Shown here: in pieces, positions 8,744 to 18,970 of the stretch
How positions within the stretch are numbered: position 1 is the first letter of the stretch
Layout of the letters: every line of letters begins with the position of its first letter
Assembly (NCBI GenBank): GCA_027019085.1
Contig: JALUXG010000045.1
Location: 1 to 40,968, forward strand
Reading direction: 5' to 3'
Length of the DNA: 40,968 bases
DNA from: Rhodanobacteraceae bacterium
Lineage (GTDB): Bacteria > Pseudomonadota > Gammaproteobacteria > Xanthomonadales > Rhodanobacteraceae
Program-made: the position numbers and the translations under genes
Notes under the pieces: model-generated
The model's database searches: none
What the model saw: only the letters and a program-made list of their open reading frames with translations
What the model was told of the DNA's origin: nothing

Positions 8744-8960
8744 GGCTCGATCACTGCAGCAACTGGGATCCTGCCCGAAAGCAGGGACACGCGGGCTCGG
8801 GCTTCGCACTGAATCGCGTGTTACGCCCCTGCCCTTCTGAAGATCGGGGACAAGGGCTGTGGCGATCCGAACGGGTCGGAGCCCGTGACGGTGCCCAGTG
8901 TACTGCAAACGCGGCACACACCTTCCCTGCCCATGGCTAGGACCGTGGCGTCTGGCGCCC

Positions 8961-9461
8961 TCATTCGCTGCCCGGCCGGGTCCCTCCGAACAGGTTGAAG
9001 GCCACCAGCAGTACCGCGCCCACGGTGATTGCCGAATCGGCAAGATTGAAGGCCGGATAGGCCCAGCGGCCGAAATACAGCAGCACGAAGTCGGTCACCT
9101 GCCCGGCGTGCAGGCGGTCGATCAGGTTGCCCAGTGCCCCGCCGATGATCAGGGCCAGCGGCAAGGCGGTCCGCCAGTCGCGGCGCGGGGTGCGCCGGAG
9201 CCAGACCACCAGTGCCGTACTGATGGCGGCTGCAAGCACGGTGAAGAACCAGCGTTGCCAGCCGCCGCCGTCGGCCAGGAAACTGAAGGCCGCGCCCTTG
9301 TTGAAGGCCAGTGTCCAGTACCAGAAGCCGTGGATGACCGGCACCTGTTCGCCAGGATGCAGCACGGCAAGCACCCAGGCCTTGCTGAGCTGGTCGAGGA
9401 CGATGATTGCAGCGGAGAGCCACAGCCAGCGCAAGGCATGGGGTTGCGAACGGGAAGGCAT
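8961..9461 (-). CDS. lspA: LspA, lipoprotein signal peptidase (signal peptidase II)
   Basis: 166 residues, an inner-membrane aspartyl protease that cuts prolipoproteins after lipidation. Four hydrophobic segments are visible. The catalytic aspartates lie in [15 protein letters not shown] and [11 protein letters not shown], and the LDQLSKAW motif is in the first helix. The ATG at 9461 is preferred to a TTG at 9479, giving a 29-bp gap after ileS. The position between ileS and ispH is the classic one, but the FKBP gene fkpB that often follows lspA is missing. Confidence 0.95.
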   Translation of the reverse strand: MPSRSQPHALRWLWLSAAIIVLDQLSKAWVLAVLHPGEQVPVIHGFWYWTLAFNKGAAFSFLADGGGWQRWFFTVLAAAISTALVVWLRRTPRRDWRTALPLALIIGGALGNLIDRLHAGQVTDFVLLYFGRWAYPAFNLADSAITVGAVLLVAFNLFGGTRPGSE

Positions 9462-9490
9462 GAAAGCGTGTCCGGGCAAGGTAAGAAAAT

Positions 9491-12355
9491 TCAGAACCAG
9501 CGACGGTCTTCGCCGTCACCCTCGACATTCTGCACGCAACGCCCGCAAAGCTGCGGATGGCCGGCATGGCTTCCCACATCCGGACGGCGATGCCAGCAGC
9601 GCACGCATTTGTTCGCCGAACTCACGGCGGCCGACACCCAGGCTTGGACATCGTCAAGAGCCACCTTTTCGGCATGCTCGTCACGCTGGTCCAGTGCCGC
9701 CAGCTGCACGTCCGAGGTAATGAAGAAAAAGCGCAGTTCACCGGCTGCATCGGCATAGCGATCCATCAGATCCGCATCCAGGTACAGGGTGATGCCGGCA
9801 TCCAGCGAGGCACCGATCCGGCCCGACTTGCGCATGCCCTCGAGCACGTGCGAGGCGGTTTCGCGGATGGCCAGCAGGTCGCTCCAGAAGCGCCGCTGGT
9901 CGACCCCACCCTGCACGGCAGGCAGGTCGTTGTGCCAGGTCTCGAAGAAAACGCTCTGCGCACGCGATCCGGGCATGTGTTGCCACACTTCCTCGGCGGT
10001 GAAGCTCAGCACCGGCGCCAGCCAGCGCACCAGCGCCTCGAGCACCCGGTACATGGCACTTTGCGCCGAACGACGCCCCAGGCTGTCGGCCTGCATGGTG
10101 TACAGACGGTCCTTGGTCATGTCCAGGTACAGCGCACCCATCTCGTTGGTGCAGAAGTTCTGCACGCGCTGCACGATTTCCGGAAAATCACAGCGCTCGT
10201 AGGCACCCGTCACGGCCTGTTGCACCTCGTGCGCCGCCTGCACGGCCCACTGGTCCAGCGGCAGGCATTGTCCGGCCGGCAGCAGGTCGGACGCCGGGTC
10301 GAAACCGGCCAGGTTGCCGAGAAGGAAGCGGCAGGTGTTGCGGATGCGCCGGTAACTGTCGGCAACGCGCTTGAGGATCTCGTCCGAAACGGCCATCTCG
10401 TTGCGGTAATCGGCCGCGGCCACCCACAGGCGCAGGATGTCGGCACCCAGGGTGTCGAATACCTTCTGCGGCGCGACAACGTTGCCCAGTGACTTGGACA
10501 TCTTGCGCCCGTTCTGGTCCACGGCGAAACCGTGGGTGAGCACGGCATGGTACGGCGCGCGTCCATGCATGGCGGCCGAGGTGAGCAGCGAGGACTGGAA
10601 CCAGCCGCGGTGCTGGTCCGAACCTTCCAGATACATGACGCGATAGGTCCCGGCGTCGCCGGCCTGCAGTTCCGGCCGCTGGTCGATCACGCAGGCATGC
10701 GTCACGCCCGAATCGAACCACACGTCCAGCACGTCGGTGACCTTTTCATATTCGGACGCGTCCTCGCCCAGCAACTCGGCCGGATCGAGCGTGTCCCACA
10801 TGTCGATGCCCTGGCTTTCGACACGTTGCGCGACCTTTTCTAGCAGGGCGATGCTATCCGGATGCGGCTCCTGCGTACGCTTGTGCACAAACAGGGCAAT
10901 CGGCACGCCCCAGGTGCGCTGGCGCGAGATGCACCAGTCCGGACGGCCCTCGACCATGCCGGCAATGCGTTGCTCGCCCCAGGACGGCACCCAGCGCACC
11001 GCGCGGATGGCGGTGAGTGCGGTCTCACGCAGCCCTTCCTTGTCCATGCTGATGAACCACTGCGGTGTGGCGCGGAACGCCACCGGGGTCTTGTGTCGCC
11101 AGCAGTGCGGGTAGCTGTGCTCGATCTCGGCCAGTGCCAGCAACCGGCCCCGCTCGCGCAGCAGCTCGATGATCGCTGCGTTGGCCTTCCAGATGTGCTG
11201 CCCCTCGAACAGTGGCGTGCCCGGCAGGTATACGCCCCGCGCATCGACCGGATTGAGTTCGTGCGCCGGATAGGCCTCGACCAGCCCGTAACGCTGCGCC
11301 ACCGCGAAATCGTCCACGCCGTGTCCCGCGGCGGTATGCACCGCACCGGTGCCGTCCTCGTCCGAGACATGTTCGCCGAGAAGGATCGGGATCTCGCGCT
11401 CATAGAACGGATGCGCCAGCACCAGGTTTTCCAGCCGCTCGCCCGATGCATGCCCCAGGATACGCACCTCGTCGACGCCGTAGCGCTGCATCACGGCCTG
11501 GGCCAGCGATGCCGCCACCACCATCAGCACCCGGGCACCCTCGCGCGGCGGACCTTCGACCAGCACGTAATCGAGCGCCGGGCCGACGCTGACGGCCATG
11601 CTGGCCGGGAGGGTCCAGGGCGTGGTGGTCCAGATCGGCACGCAGACCACGGCATTGCCGCGATCGACACCGAAGCGCTCGGCCATGGCGTCCGGATCGA
11701 GCGCGTCGTAGGCCACATCGATGGCCGGCGAACGCTTGTCGGCGTATTCGATCTCCGCTTCGGCCAGCGCCGATCCGCAATCGAAACACCAGTGCACCGG
11801 CTTGAAGCCGCGCACCATGTGGCCATTGCCCACGATGCGCGCCAGCGCGCGCAGCATGTCGGCCTCGAAGCGGAAATCCATGCTCTGGTAGGGACGGTCC
11901 CAGTCACCCAGCACGCCAAGGCGCTTGAAGCCCTCGCGCTGCACATCGACCTGCTGGGCGGCGTATTCGCGGCACTTCTGGCGGAAGGCGGCGGCATCGA
12001 GCTTCTCGCCCGGCTTGCCGTATTTCTTCTCGACCGCGATTTCGATCGGCAGTCCGTGGCAATCCCAGCCAGGTACGTAGGGTGCGCGATAGCCGGCCAG
12101 CAGGTGCGCCTTGACGACAATGTCCTTGAGCACCTTGTTGACGGCATGCCCGATGTGGATGGCGCCATTGGCGTACGGCGGGCCGTCATGCAGGACGAAC
12201 ACACGCTCGCGTCCGGCCGTGTGTTGCTGGATCTGGCCGTAGCGATCCTCCTGCGCCCAGGCCTGAAGCCAATGCGGTTCGCGCCCGGGCAGGTTGCCGC
12301 GCATCGGGAAATCGGTCTGCGGCAGATGGATGGTGCTTTTGTAATCCTGGCTCAT
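9491..12355 (-). CDS. ileS: IleS, isoleucyl-tRNA synthetase
   Basis: 954 residues, normal for bacterial IleRS. Class I motifs: HIGH at residues 67-70 ([11 protein letters not shown]) and KMSKS near residue 617 ([10 protein letters not shown]). The CP1 editing domain contains [13 protein letters not shown]-terminal zinc finger ([12 protein letters not shown] ... CGRCV) closes the protein, a feature of the bacterial type. The ATG at 12355 gives [20 protein letters not shown], the usual N-terminus; the 61 upstream codons of the open frame are not part of it. A 103-bp gap separates it from ribF. Confidence 0.98.
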   Translation of the reverse strand: MSQDYKSTIHLPQTDFPMRGNLPGREPHWLQAWAQEDRYGQIQQHTAGRERVFVLHDGPPYANGAIHIGHAVNKVLKDIVVKAHLLAGYRAPYVPGWDCHGLPIEIAVEKKYGKPGEKLDAAAFRQKCREYAAQQVDVQREGFKRLGVLGDWDRPYQSMDFRFEADMLRALARIVGNGHMVRGFKPVHWCFDCGSALAEAEIEYADKRSPAIDVAYDALDPDAMAERFGVDRGNAVVCVPIWTTTPWTLPASMAVSVGPALDYVLVEGPPREGARVLMVVAASLAQAVMQRYGVDEVRILGHASGERLENLVLAHPFYEREIPILLGEHVSDEDGTGAVHTAAGHGVDDFAVAQRYGLVEAYPAHELNPVDARGVYLPGTPLFEGQHIWKANAAIIELLRERGRLLALAEIEHSYPHCWRHKTPVAFRATPQWFISMDKEGLRETALTAIRAVRWVPSWGEQRIAGMVEGRPDWCISRQRTWGVPIALFVHKRTQEPHPDSIALLEKVAQRVESQGIDMWDTLDPAELLGEDASEYEKVTDVLDVWFDSGVTHACVIDQRPELQAGDAGTYRVMYLEGSDQHRGWFQSSLLTSAAMHGRAPYHAVLTHGFAVDQNGRKMSKSLGNVVAPQKVFDTLGADILRLWVAAADYRNEMAVSDEILKRVADSYRRIRNTCRFLLGNLAGFDPASDLLPAGQCLPLDQWAVQAAHEVQQAVTGAYERCDFPEIVQRVQNFCTNEMGALYLDMTKDRLYTMQADSLGRRSAQSAMYRVLEALVRWLAPVLSFTAEEVWQHMPGSRAQSVFFETWHNDLPAVQGGVDQRRFWSDLLAIRETASHVLEGMRKSGRIGASLDAGITLYLDADLMDRYADAAGELRFFFITSDVQLAALDQRDEHAEKVALDDVQAWVSAAVSSANKCVRCWHRRPDVGSHAGHPQLCGRCVQNVEGDGEDRRWF

Positions 12356-12458
12356 GGAATGTGCGGGTCCGGATCGGGAGTCAAGGCAAGAGCGCGCACA
12401 GGGCGCCCTGCGGGCAAAAGTGGCATCTTTGTCGACCCGTCCGCGCAAGGCAAGTCCC

Positions 12459-13418
12459 TCATGCGCGACCGCCGGTCGGGGCATGGGCGACACCCAGCTG
12501 CGCGCGGGCCTGCCGGGCATCGTGATGCATCTGCGCAATCAGGGCATCAAGGTCATCGAACCGGGCTTCCTCGCGCAGTTTGCGCACGAACGAGACGCGG
12601 ATGCGCGAGCCGTACAGGTTGCCGTCGTAGTCGAACAGGTGTGCTTCCAGCAGCGGCCGGGGCAGGCGGTTGACGGTCGGGCGCACGCCCAGGCTGGCCA
12701 CGCCGGGCAGGCCCATACGCCCGTCCGCCAGGTCCACGCGCACGGCAAAGATGCCCGAGATCGGCGCGATGCGCCTGCCCAGCGGAACATTGGCCGTCGG
12801 ATAGCCCAGGGAACGGCCCAGTTGCCTGCCCTCCACCACCCGGCCGGAGATCGCAAACGGTCGCCCCAGAAGACGTTCGGCGCGCTCGAAATCGTCGCTG
12901 GCCAGCGCCTCGCGCACCGCGCTGGAGGAAATGCGCTCACCACCCTCATGATGATGCTCCATCGCGCACGCCCTGAACCCCAGGGTCCGGCCCATGCGCT
13001 CGAGCAGCGTGAAATCGCCGCCACGCCGGTGTCCGAAGCGAAAATCCCTGCCGACCCAGACCTCGCGCGCCGCCAGCCGCTCGACCAGGATCCGATGCAC
13101 GAATTCCTCTGCCGGCATCGCCGTCAATGCGGCGTTGAAGCGCAGCAGGAGGATGCGGTCCATGCCTGCATCGTACAGGCCTTCGAGCTTTTCGCGCACG
13201 CTGGACAAACGCGGCACCGGCTGCGCCGAGAAATACGCGCGCGGCAGGGGTTCGAAGCTGTTGGCAACGGCAGGCAGGCGCAGTGCGTCCGCGCGCTCAC
13301 GCACGCGTCGCAGCAAGGCGCGATGGCCGCGGTGCAGGCCATCGAACGCTCCCACGGTGACAACGCTGCCACCCGGCGCCAGGCAGGGGCCGGCAACGTC
13401 GCGGAACAACTCGGTCAT
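12459..13418 (-). CDS. ribF: RibF, bifunctional riboflavin kinase / FAD synthetase
   Basis: 319 residues. The N-terminal nucleotidyl transferase domain has [17 protein letters not shown] (the GxFDGxHxGH motif) and [10 protein letters not shown]. The C-terminal flavokinase domain has [11 protein letters not shown] and the downstream SLGVRPTVN and [13 protein letters not shown] motifs. It makes FMN from riboflavin and then FAD. It sits between murJ (27 bp upstream) and ileS, as in many gammaproteobacteria. Confidence 0.97.
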   Translation of the reverse strand: MTELFRDVAGPCLAPGGSVVTVGAFDGLHRGHRALLRRVRERADALRLPAVANSFEPLPRAYFSAQPVPRLSSVREKLEGLYDAGMDRILLLRFNAALTAMPAEEFVHRILVERLAAREVWVGRDFRFGHRRGGDFTLLERMGRTLGFRACAMEHHHEGGERISSSAVREALASDDFERAERLLGRPFAISGRVVEGRQLGRSLGYPTANVPLGRRIAPISGIFAVRVDLADGRMGLPGVASLGVRPTVNRLPRPLLEAHLFDYDGNLYGSRIRVSFVRKLREEARFDDLDALIAQMHHDARQARAQLGVAHAPTGGRA

Positions 13419-13445
13419 CAGGCGAGTATAACGGCCCGGAAGCCG

Positions 13446-15053
13446 TCAGTCGGCACGCAGGTCGCGCAGCCGGAAGCCTCCTGCAAACAGCGTGCCGACG
13501 TAGGTGGCTGCGCCTGCCGCCACCAGCACCGCCAGTCGCCACACCCGCGTCCAGGTCGGTTCGCTGGTCCAGTCGGTCCACGATTCGCGTCCCAGCCACA
13601 GCACCACGCTCATCGCCGCACATGCCAGCAGCACGCGACCGATGCGCCACCAGCCACGCCACTGGGGCCGGTAGATCCCGACCCGGCGCAGGCTGCGCCA
13701 CAACAGGGCCAGCTGCAGGTAGCTGGACAACGCGCTGGCGATGCCCAGCGCCATGTGCAGGCCGGGCACCCGGGAGATGCCTTCCAGCCAGCTTCCCTGC
13801 CTGAGCGCGGGGGGTGCCCACAGGGCGTACAGCAGCGCCACGCACGCCACGGCCAGCAGCATGTTGGCCAGCAGCACCACCACGCTGATGCGCATCGGCG
13901 TACGTGTGTCCTGGCGTGCGAAGAATGCCGGAAGCAGCACCTTGACCAGCGCGAAGGCCGGCAGGCCGGACACGAAGGCCATCACCGACAACGTGGCCAT
14001 GCGGGTATCGAAAGCATCGAACCGGCCATGCTGGAAAAGCGTGGCGATTACCGGCGTGGCCAGCAGCAACAGCGCCAACATGGCCGGCAACGCAATCATC
14101 AGGGCAATGCGCAAACCCCAGTCCAGCGAGCGCGAATAGGCGCCGTTGTCGCCTCCGACCACATGCCGCGACAGGGCGGGCAGGATCACCGTACCCAGCG
14201 CCACCCCGAATACGCCCAGCGGCAATTCGAGGAAACGGGTAGAAAGCGACAACCAGCTCTGTGATCCGGCCAGCAGGAACGAGGCCATGACGGTATCGAG
14301 CAGCAGGTTGACCTGGTAGATCGACGAACTGAACAGCGTCGGTACCATCAGGCGCATGATCCGGCGCACCTCGCTGTGGCGCCAGCCCCAGCGCGGCCGC
14401 ACCAGCAGCCGGATGCGATGCAGGGCCGGGACCAGGAACGCCAGTTGCAGCAGGCCGCCGGCCATCACCGCCCAGCCCATGGCCAGGATGGGTACCTGCA
14501 AGCGCGGCGCCAGCCACAGGGCGCCGGCGATCATGCACAGGTTCAGCAGCACCGGGGCAAAGGCCGGCAGGGCGAAGCGATCGAAACTGTTCAGAGCGCC
14601 GGCGATCATGGCCGTCAGCGACACGAACCACAGGAATGGGAACGTCAGCCGCAGCAGGTGCACCGTCAGATCGAGCTTGTGCGGATCGTCCAGCGCACCC
14701 GGAGTGAACAGGATGGCCACCTGCGGGGCAAAGAAGATGCCCAACGCCGTGAACACCAGCAACACGCCGCCCAGGGTTCCGGCCACCCGTGCGGTCAGCT
14801 CCCTCAGTTCGGCATGGCTGCGGGTTTCCTTGATTTCGGTGAATACCGGTACGAACGCCGTGGCAAACGAGCCTTCGGCAAACAGGCGGCGCATGAAATT
14901 GGGAATCCGGAAGGCCACCCAGAACGCATCGGTGGTGGCATTGGCGCCGAAGGCCGAATTGATGGCGATGTCGCGCGCCAGCCCGAACACGCGCGAGAGC
15001 ATGGTCACGCTGCTGAAGGACATCATGCCGCGCAACAGGCTGCGTCTGCTCAC
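13446..15053 (-). CDS. murJ: MurJ, lipid II flippase (MviN family)
   Basis: 535 residues, a polytopic inner-membrane protein of the MOP superfamily that flips the peptidoglycan precursor lipid II. The start region SLLRGMMSFSSVTMLSRVFGLARDI and ANATTDAFWVAFRIPNFMRRLFAEGSF are family signatures. The frame is open up to an ATG at 15143, but that would run through the rpsT promoter. A GTG at 15053 has AGGAG six bases upstream and begins just before the conserved core, so it is chosen. First gene of murJ-ribF-ileS-lspA-ispH, divergent from rpsT. Confidence 0.95.
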   Translation of the reverse strand: MSRRSLLRGMMSFSSVTMLSRVFGLARDIAINSAFGANATTDAFWVAFRIPNFMRRLFAEGSFATAFVPVFTEIKETRSHAELRELTARVAGTLGGVLLVFTALGIFFAPQVAILFTPGALDDPHKLDLTVHLLRLTFPFLWFVSLTAMIAGALNSFDRFALPAFAPVLLNLCMIAGALWLAPRLQVPILAMGWAVMAGGLLQLAFLVPALHRIRLLVRPRWGWRHSEVRRIMRLMVPTLFSSSIYQVNLLLDTVMASFLLAGSQSWLSLSTRFLELPLGVFGVALGTVILPALSRHVVGGDNGAYSRSLDWGLRIALMIALPAMLALLLLATPVIATLFQHGRFDAFDTRMATLSVMAFVSGLPAFALVKVLLPAFFARQDTRTPMRISVVVLLANMLLAVACVALLYALWAPPALRQGSWLEGISRVPGLHMALGIASALSSYLQLALLWRSLRRVGIYRPQWRGWWRIGRVLLACAAMSVVLWLGRESWTDWTSEPTWTRVWRLAVLVAAGAATYVGTLFAGGFRLRDLRAD

Positions 15054-15098
15054 ACCGCTCTCCTGCCTGCGGCCGGCGGGTATGGTGTCGGTAAAGCG

Positions 15099-15127
15099 TT
15101 GACGACGTGGGTTATCCCATCCATAAT
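15099..15127 (+). promoter_or_regulatory. Strong sigma-70 promoter of rpsT
   Basis: TTGACG (15099-15104) and CATAAT (15122-15127) are separated by exactly 17 bp and differ from consensus by one base each. Transcription would start near 15134, about 33 bp before the TTG start of rpsT. Confidence 0.8.
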
Positions 15128-15166
15128 TACCGTCTTTTTCCACGCCACCCGATTCGGAGTCATCCC

Positions 15167-15430
15167 TTGGCCAACATCAAGTCCGCGAAGAAGCGTGCGC
15201 GCCAGTCCGAGCATGCGCGCATGCGCAATGCCAGTGCGCGCTCCATGATGCGCACCGCGCTGAAGAAGGTCGAAAAGGCCCTCGAAGCCAACGACAAGGC
15301 TGCCGCCACCGCCGCCTTCCAGCACGCCACCCCGATCCTGGACCGCTACGCCTCGCGCGGCCTGATCCACAGGAACAAGGCCGCACGGCACAAGAGCCGG
15401 CTGAACGCCCGCATTCACGCACTGGGCTGA
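15167..15430 (+). CDS. rpsT: RpsT, 30S ribosomal protein S20
   Basis: 87 residues: [18 protein letters not shown], a basic helical protein that binds 16S rRNA, ending in [12 protein letters not shown]. The conserved N-terminus falls on a TTG at 15167, with GGAG seven bases upstream. The ATG at 15107 would add 20 unrelated residues and begin upstream of the predicted -10 box. E. coli rpsT also starts with TTG (UUG), where the weak start codon takes part in autoregulation. It is divergent from murJ and is followed by a strong terminator. Confidence 0.97.
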   Translation: MANIKSAKKRARQSEHARMRNASARSMMRTALKKVEKALEANDKAAATAAFQHATPILDRYASRGLIHRNKAARHKSRLNARIHALG

Positions 15431-15454
15431 GTTCACCGTCGTCCCGTGCGCAGG

Positions 15455-15479
15455 AAAGCCGGCCCGCGCCGGCTTTTTT
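15455..15479 (+). terminator. Intrinsic terminator of rpsT
   Basis: AAGCCGGC (15456-15463), loop CCGC and GCCGGCTT (15468-15475) form a perfect eight-pair stem followed by a T-run to 15479. It starts 25 bp after the rpsT stop. The A's on the 5' side may also give some termination of the convergent obgE transcript. Confidence 0.92.
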
Positions 15480-15525
15480 GTGGCCGGCATGGGCCCGGCA
15501 CGCTCCCAATTCCCCCCATTCACCA

Positions 15526-16740
<1,215 letters not shown>

Positions 16741-16823
16741 TCACGTCCGTGCAGGCGCCATGAACGGATCGCCGACCATGCAGTACCAAACCCCGAACCC
16801 CGATTCTCGGATCCTGCACAGCC

Positions 16824-16850
16824 AAACAAAAGCCCCGCGCATGGCGGGGC
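16824..16850 (-). terminator. Intrinsic terminator after rplU-rpmA
   Basis: On the minus strand GCCCCGC, loop CATGC and GCGGGGC form a perfect seven-pair stem (16832-16850) followed by TTTTGTTT. It lies 27 bp past the rpmA stop and partly insulates obgE. Confidence 0.85.
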
Positions 16851-16877
16851 CCTGTCGTATTTCTGACCGTGCGGGGT

Positions 16878-17135
16878 TCAGCCCTCGATCACGCTCACGA
16901 ACTTGCGGTTCTTCTCGCCGCGGGTCCTGAACTCGACTTTGCCGTCGACCAGCGCGAAAAGTGTGTGGTCACGACCCAGACCCACGCCGGTACCGGCATG
17001 GAATCGGGTACCGCGCTGACGCACGATGATGTTGCCGGCTTCGACCGCCTGTCCGCCGTAGATCTTCACGCCCAGATACTTGGGGTTCGAATCGCGACCG
17101 TTGCGGGTGGAACCGCCTGCCTTTTTATGTGCCAT
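16878..17135 (-). CDS. rpmA: RpmA, 50S ribosomal protein L27
   Basis: 85 residues beginning [20 protein letters not shown] and containing [25 protein letters not shown], the typical L27 sequence. L27's N-terminus reaches the peptidyl transferase centre. It has no Firmicutes-style N-terminal extension to be cleaved. It lies 15 bp downstream of rplU in the same operon. Confidence 0.98.
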   Translation of the reverse strand: MAHKKAGGSTRNGRDSNPKYLGVKIYGGQAVEAGNIIVRQRGTRFHAGTGVGLGRDHTLFALVDGKVEFRTRGEKNRKFVSVIEG

Positions 17136-17150
17136 GGTGTCTGACTCCCG

Positions 17151-17471
17151 TTACTTCGAGCCGCCCGCGATCGACGTGATCTCGATCTCGGTGTAATGCT
17201 GACGATGCCCCTGCTGCTTCTTGTGGTGCTTGCGGCGGCGGAACTTGACGATGCGAACCTTCTTGCCGCGACCATGCGAAAGAACCTTCGCACTGACCCT
17301 GGCACCGGCCACCGTCGGCGAACCGACGATCACGTTCTCGCCCTCGCCGACCAGCAGGACCTGGTCGAATTCGACGGCGCCGTCCACTTCGACGTCAAGC
17401 TTTTCCACGCGCAGGTACTCGCCCTGCATCACGCGATACTGCTTGCCGCCGGTCTTGATGACTGCGTACAT
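17151..17471 (-). CDS. rplU: RplU, 50S ribosomal protein L21
   Basis: 106 residues starting [20 protein letters not shown], with the C-terminal [23 protein letters not shown] signature of L21, which binds 23S rRNA. The frame is open upstream to 17576, but the ATG at 17471 is the conserved start, with AAGGGT about ten bases before it. First gene of rplU-rpmA, behind a promoter and a leader hairpin. Confidence 0.98.
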   Translation of the reverse strand: MYAVIKTGGKQYRVMQGEYLRVEKLDVEVDGAVEFDQVLLVGEGENVIVGSPTVAGARVSAKVLSHGRGKKVRIVKFRRRKHHKKQQGHRQHYTEIEITSIAGGSK

Positions 17472-17535
17472 GATGGTAGACCCTTCTGTCGTTATTATTC
17501 CGGGCCCGGCGCGTGCAGGCCGGCCCGTTCGGTAA

Positions 17536-17551
17536 TTCGCGCATGCGCGAA
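17536..17551 (-). promoter_or_regulatory. Hairpin in the rplU 5' leader
   Basis: TTCGCG-CATG-CGCGAA is a perfect six-pair inverted repeat between the predicted promoter and the rplU start, so it would form in the untranslated leader. Ribosomal protein leaders are often autoregulatory; that role is only inferred here. Confidence 0.4.
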
Positions 17552-17557
17552 CCGGCG

Positions 17558-17587
17558 ATTGTACCTTTGACGACAACGCCCACGCAA
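17558..17587 (-). promoter_or_regulatory. Sigma-70 type promoter of rplU-rpmA
   Basis: On the minus strand TTGCGT (17582-17587) and TACAAT (17558-17563) are 18 bp apart. The -35 hexamer equals the one proposed for the tRNA-Thr promoter in this window. Transcription would start about 80 bp upstream of rplU. Confidence 0.55.
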
Positions 17588-17645
17588 GTCGCGCAAAACC
17601 CGAGGATGGCTCCTCGATAGAGGGACACCCAACGTCCGGCCACCC

Positions 17646-18053
17646 CTATAGCCACCACCCCAGTGACAGGCCGCCCAGCAGGATCGCAAGCACCAGCAAG
17701 CTGAAAAACGCATACAGGCCATCGCGGCGACGCATGAAGACCGCTACCGCCAACGCCAGTTGCAGTACTGGGGCCGCCACCAGCGCCAGTGCACCCAGAT
17801 CGATGATGGCCAAGGCGTCGCCGTGAAGTGCCAGGGCAAGGATATGGCCGGGGCGATGCAAACCACGCGGCACGCCGGCAAACAACTGCCAATTGGGCGC
17901 ACTCATGCCGTGACGCACCAGGTACAGCGCAAGACCGGCCAGCAGGAACAGGGTCGCGAGAGTGACCAGCACCCACACCAGACGCCGACGCGCCGCCTGC
18001 ACCGCATCTGCCGTGGCCTGTGCAACAGCATAATCGCGTCTCAACCGTGCCAT
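17646..18053 (-). CDS. DUF1634 family small membrane protein
   Basis: 135 residues with three hydrophobic segments: after a cytosolic N-terminus, VWVLVTLATLFLLAGLALYL, then IIDLGALALVAAPVLQLALAVAVF and FFSLLVLAILLGGLSLGWWL near the C-terminus. The family is known for sitting next to TauE/SafE permeases, as here, where its ATG overlaps the end of the permease gene by 13 bases. GGGAGG lies upstream of the ATG. It is likely a partner subunit of the transporter; biochemical function is unknown. A GTG at 18071 is the alternative start. Confidence 0.8.
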   Translation of the reverse strand: MARLRRDYAVAQATADAVQAARRRLVWVLVTLATLFLLAGLALYLVRHGMSAPNWQLFAGVPRGLHRPGHILALALHGDALAIIDLGALALVAAPVLQLALAVAVFMRRRDGLYAFFSLLVLAILLGGLSLGWWL

Positions 18054-18868
18054 GCGCGCCAGGCCTCCCACAGGATTTCCGCGCCCAGCCCACCCACCAC
18101 CAGGGCAAAGAACGGCCGCAGCCAGCGTGTGCTCAGATAGGGCAGCAGCCAGGCCCCGAGCATGGCGCCACCCAGCGTGCCCAGCGTCACCGGTCCGATC
18201 AGCACCGGATCCACGTAGCCCTTGCTGAAATAGATGCCGGCGCTGGCTCCGGCCGTGATGCCGATCATGAAATTGCTGGTGGCGGTGGACACCTTGAGCG
18301 GCAGGCGCATGACCAGATCCATGGCCAGGGTCTTCAGCGCCCCGGAACCGATGCCGAGCAATCCGGACATCAAGCCGGCCACGCCCATCAGGGCAAAGCC
18401 TGCAGGAATGCGACGCGGCGCGTATTCGATGTGCTGCCCTGCGTCCTCGAAACCACCGGCCAGCTCCAGGGCATCGCTGCCTTCCGGGAGCTGGCCCGCC
18501 GAGGACGGCACACGGAACGCCAACACCGCAGACAACAACAGGGTTACGCCAAGCATCGCCTCCAACGCTGATTTGGGCACCAGACCGGCCACCAGCGCCC
18601 CGCCCACCGCCCCGGCCACGGCGGCAATCTCCAGGAACACGCCGACATGCAGGTTGGACAGCCCCTGCCGGCGACGCAGGGCACTGCCGCAGGACGTGGC
18701 GATGACCGCGATCAGCGAGGCCCCTGCCGCATAGCGCACATCGACACCGAAACCGATCACCAGCATCGGGATCAGCACCACTCCGCCCCCCATGCCGGTC
18801 AGCGCACCGATGGCGCCGGCCAGCAGGGCGCCGACAAACAGCAGCGGCGCGAACAGCTCAAGACTCAT
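18041..18868 (-). CDS. TauE/SafE family permease (sulfite/organosulfonate exporter type)
   Basis: 275 residues, mostly hydrophobic, with two related halves: GALTGMGGGVVLIPMLV near the N-terminus and AGLMSGLLGIGSGALKTLAM in the second half. These are the paired glycine-rich motifs of TauE/SafE (formerly DUF81) proteins, which move sulfite, sulfoacetate or related anions across the inner membrane. Substrate cannot be read from sequence. It overlaps the DUF1634 gene and follows an AcfC-like binding protein gene after 102 bp. Confidence 0.88.
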   Translation of the reverse strand: MSLELFAPLLFVGALLAGAIGALTGMGGGVVLIPMLVIGFGVDVRYAAGASLIAVIATSCGSALRRRQGLSNLHVGVFLEIAAVAGAVGGALVAGLVPKSALEAMLGVTLLLSAVLAFRVPSSAGQLPEGSDALELAGGFEDAGQHIEYAPRRIPAGFALMGVAGLMSGLLGIGSGALKTLAMDLVMRLPLKVSTATSNFMIGITAGASAGIYFSKGYVDPVLIGPVTLGTLGGAMLGAWLLPYLSTRWLRPFFALVVGGLGAEILWEAWRAWHG

Positions 18869-18970
18869 TGTCGCCTGCCCGACCCATGCTTTGCGCCATT
18901 CCGGATGGCTCCGTTCTCAAGGGATGCCGCACTGTCATGGCATGCGGCCTGGCGCACCGGCAAGCCAGTA

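Noticed and set aside
10862-12673. 603-codon plus-strand frame opposite ileS
   Set aside because: Antisense shadow of a fully conserved ileS in GC-rich DNA; no family resemblance or ribosome site.
12354-14264. 636-codon plus-strand frame opposite ribF and murJ
   Set aside because: Spans two conserved genes on the other strand; Gln/His/Arg-rich shadow typical of high-GC DNA.
15054-15143. MurJ start at the ATG at 15143
   Set aside because: It would overlap the strong rpsT promoter and add 30 residues not typical of MurJ; the GTG at 15053 has a good ribosome site.
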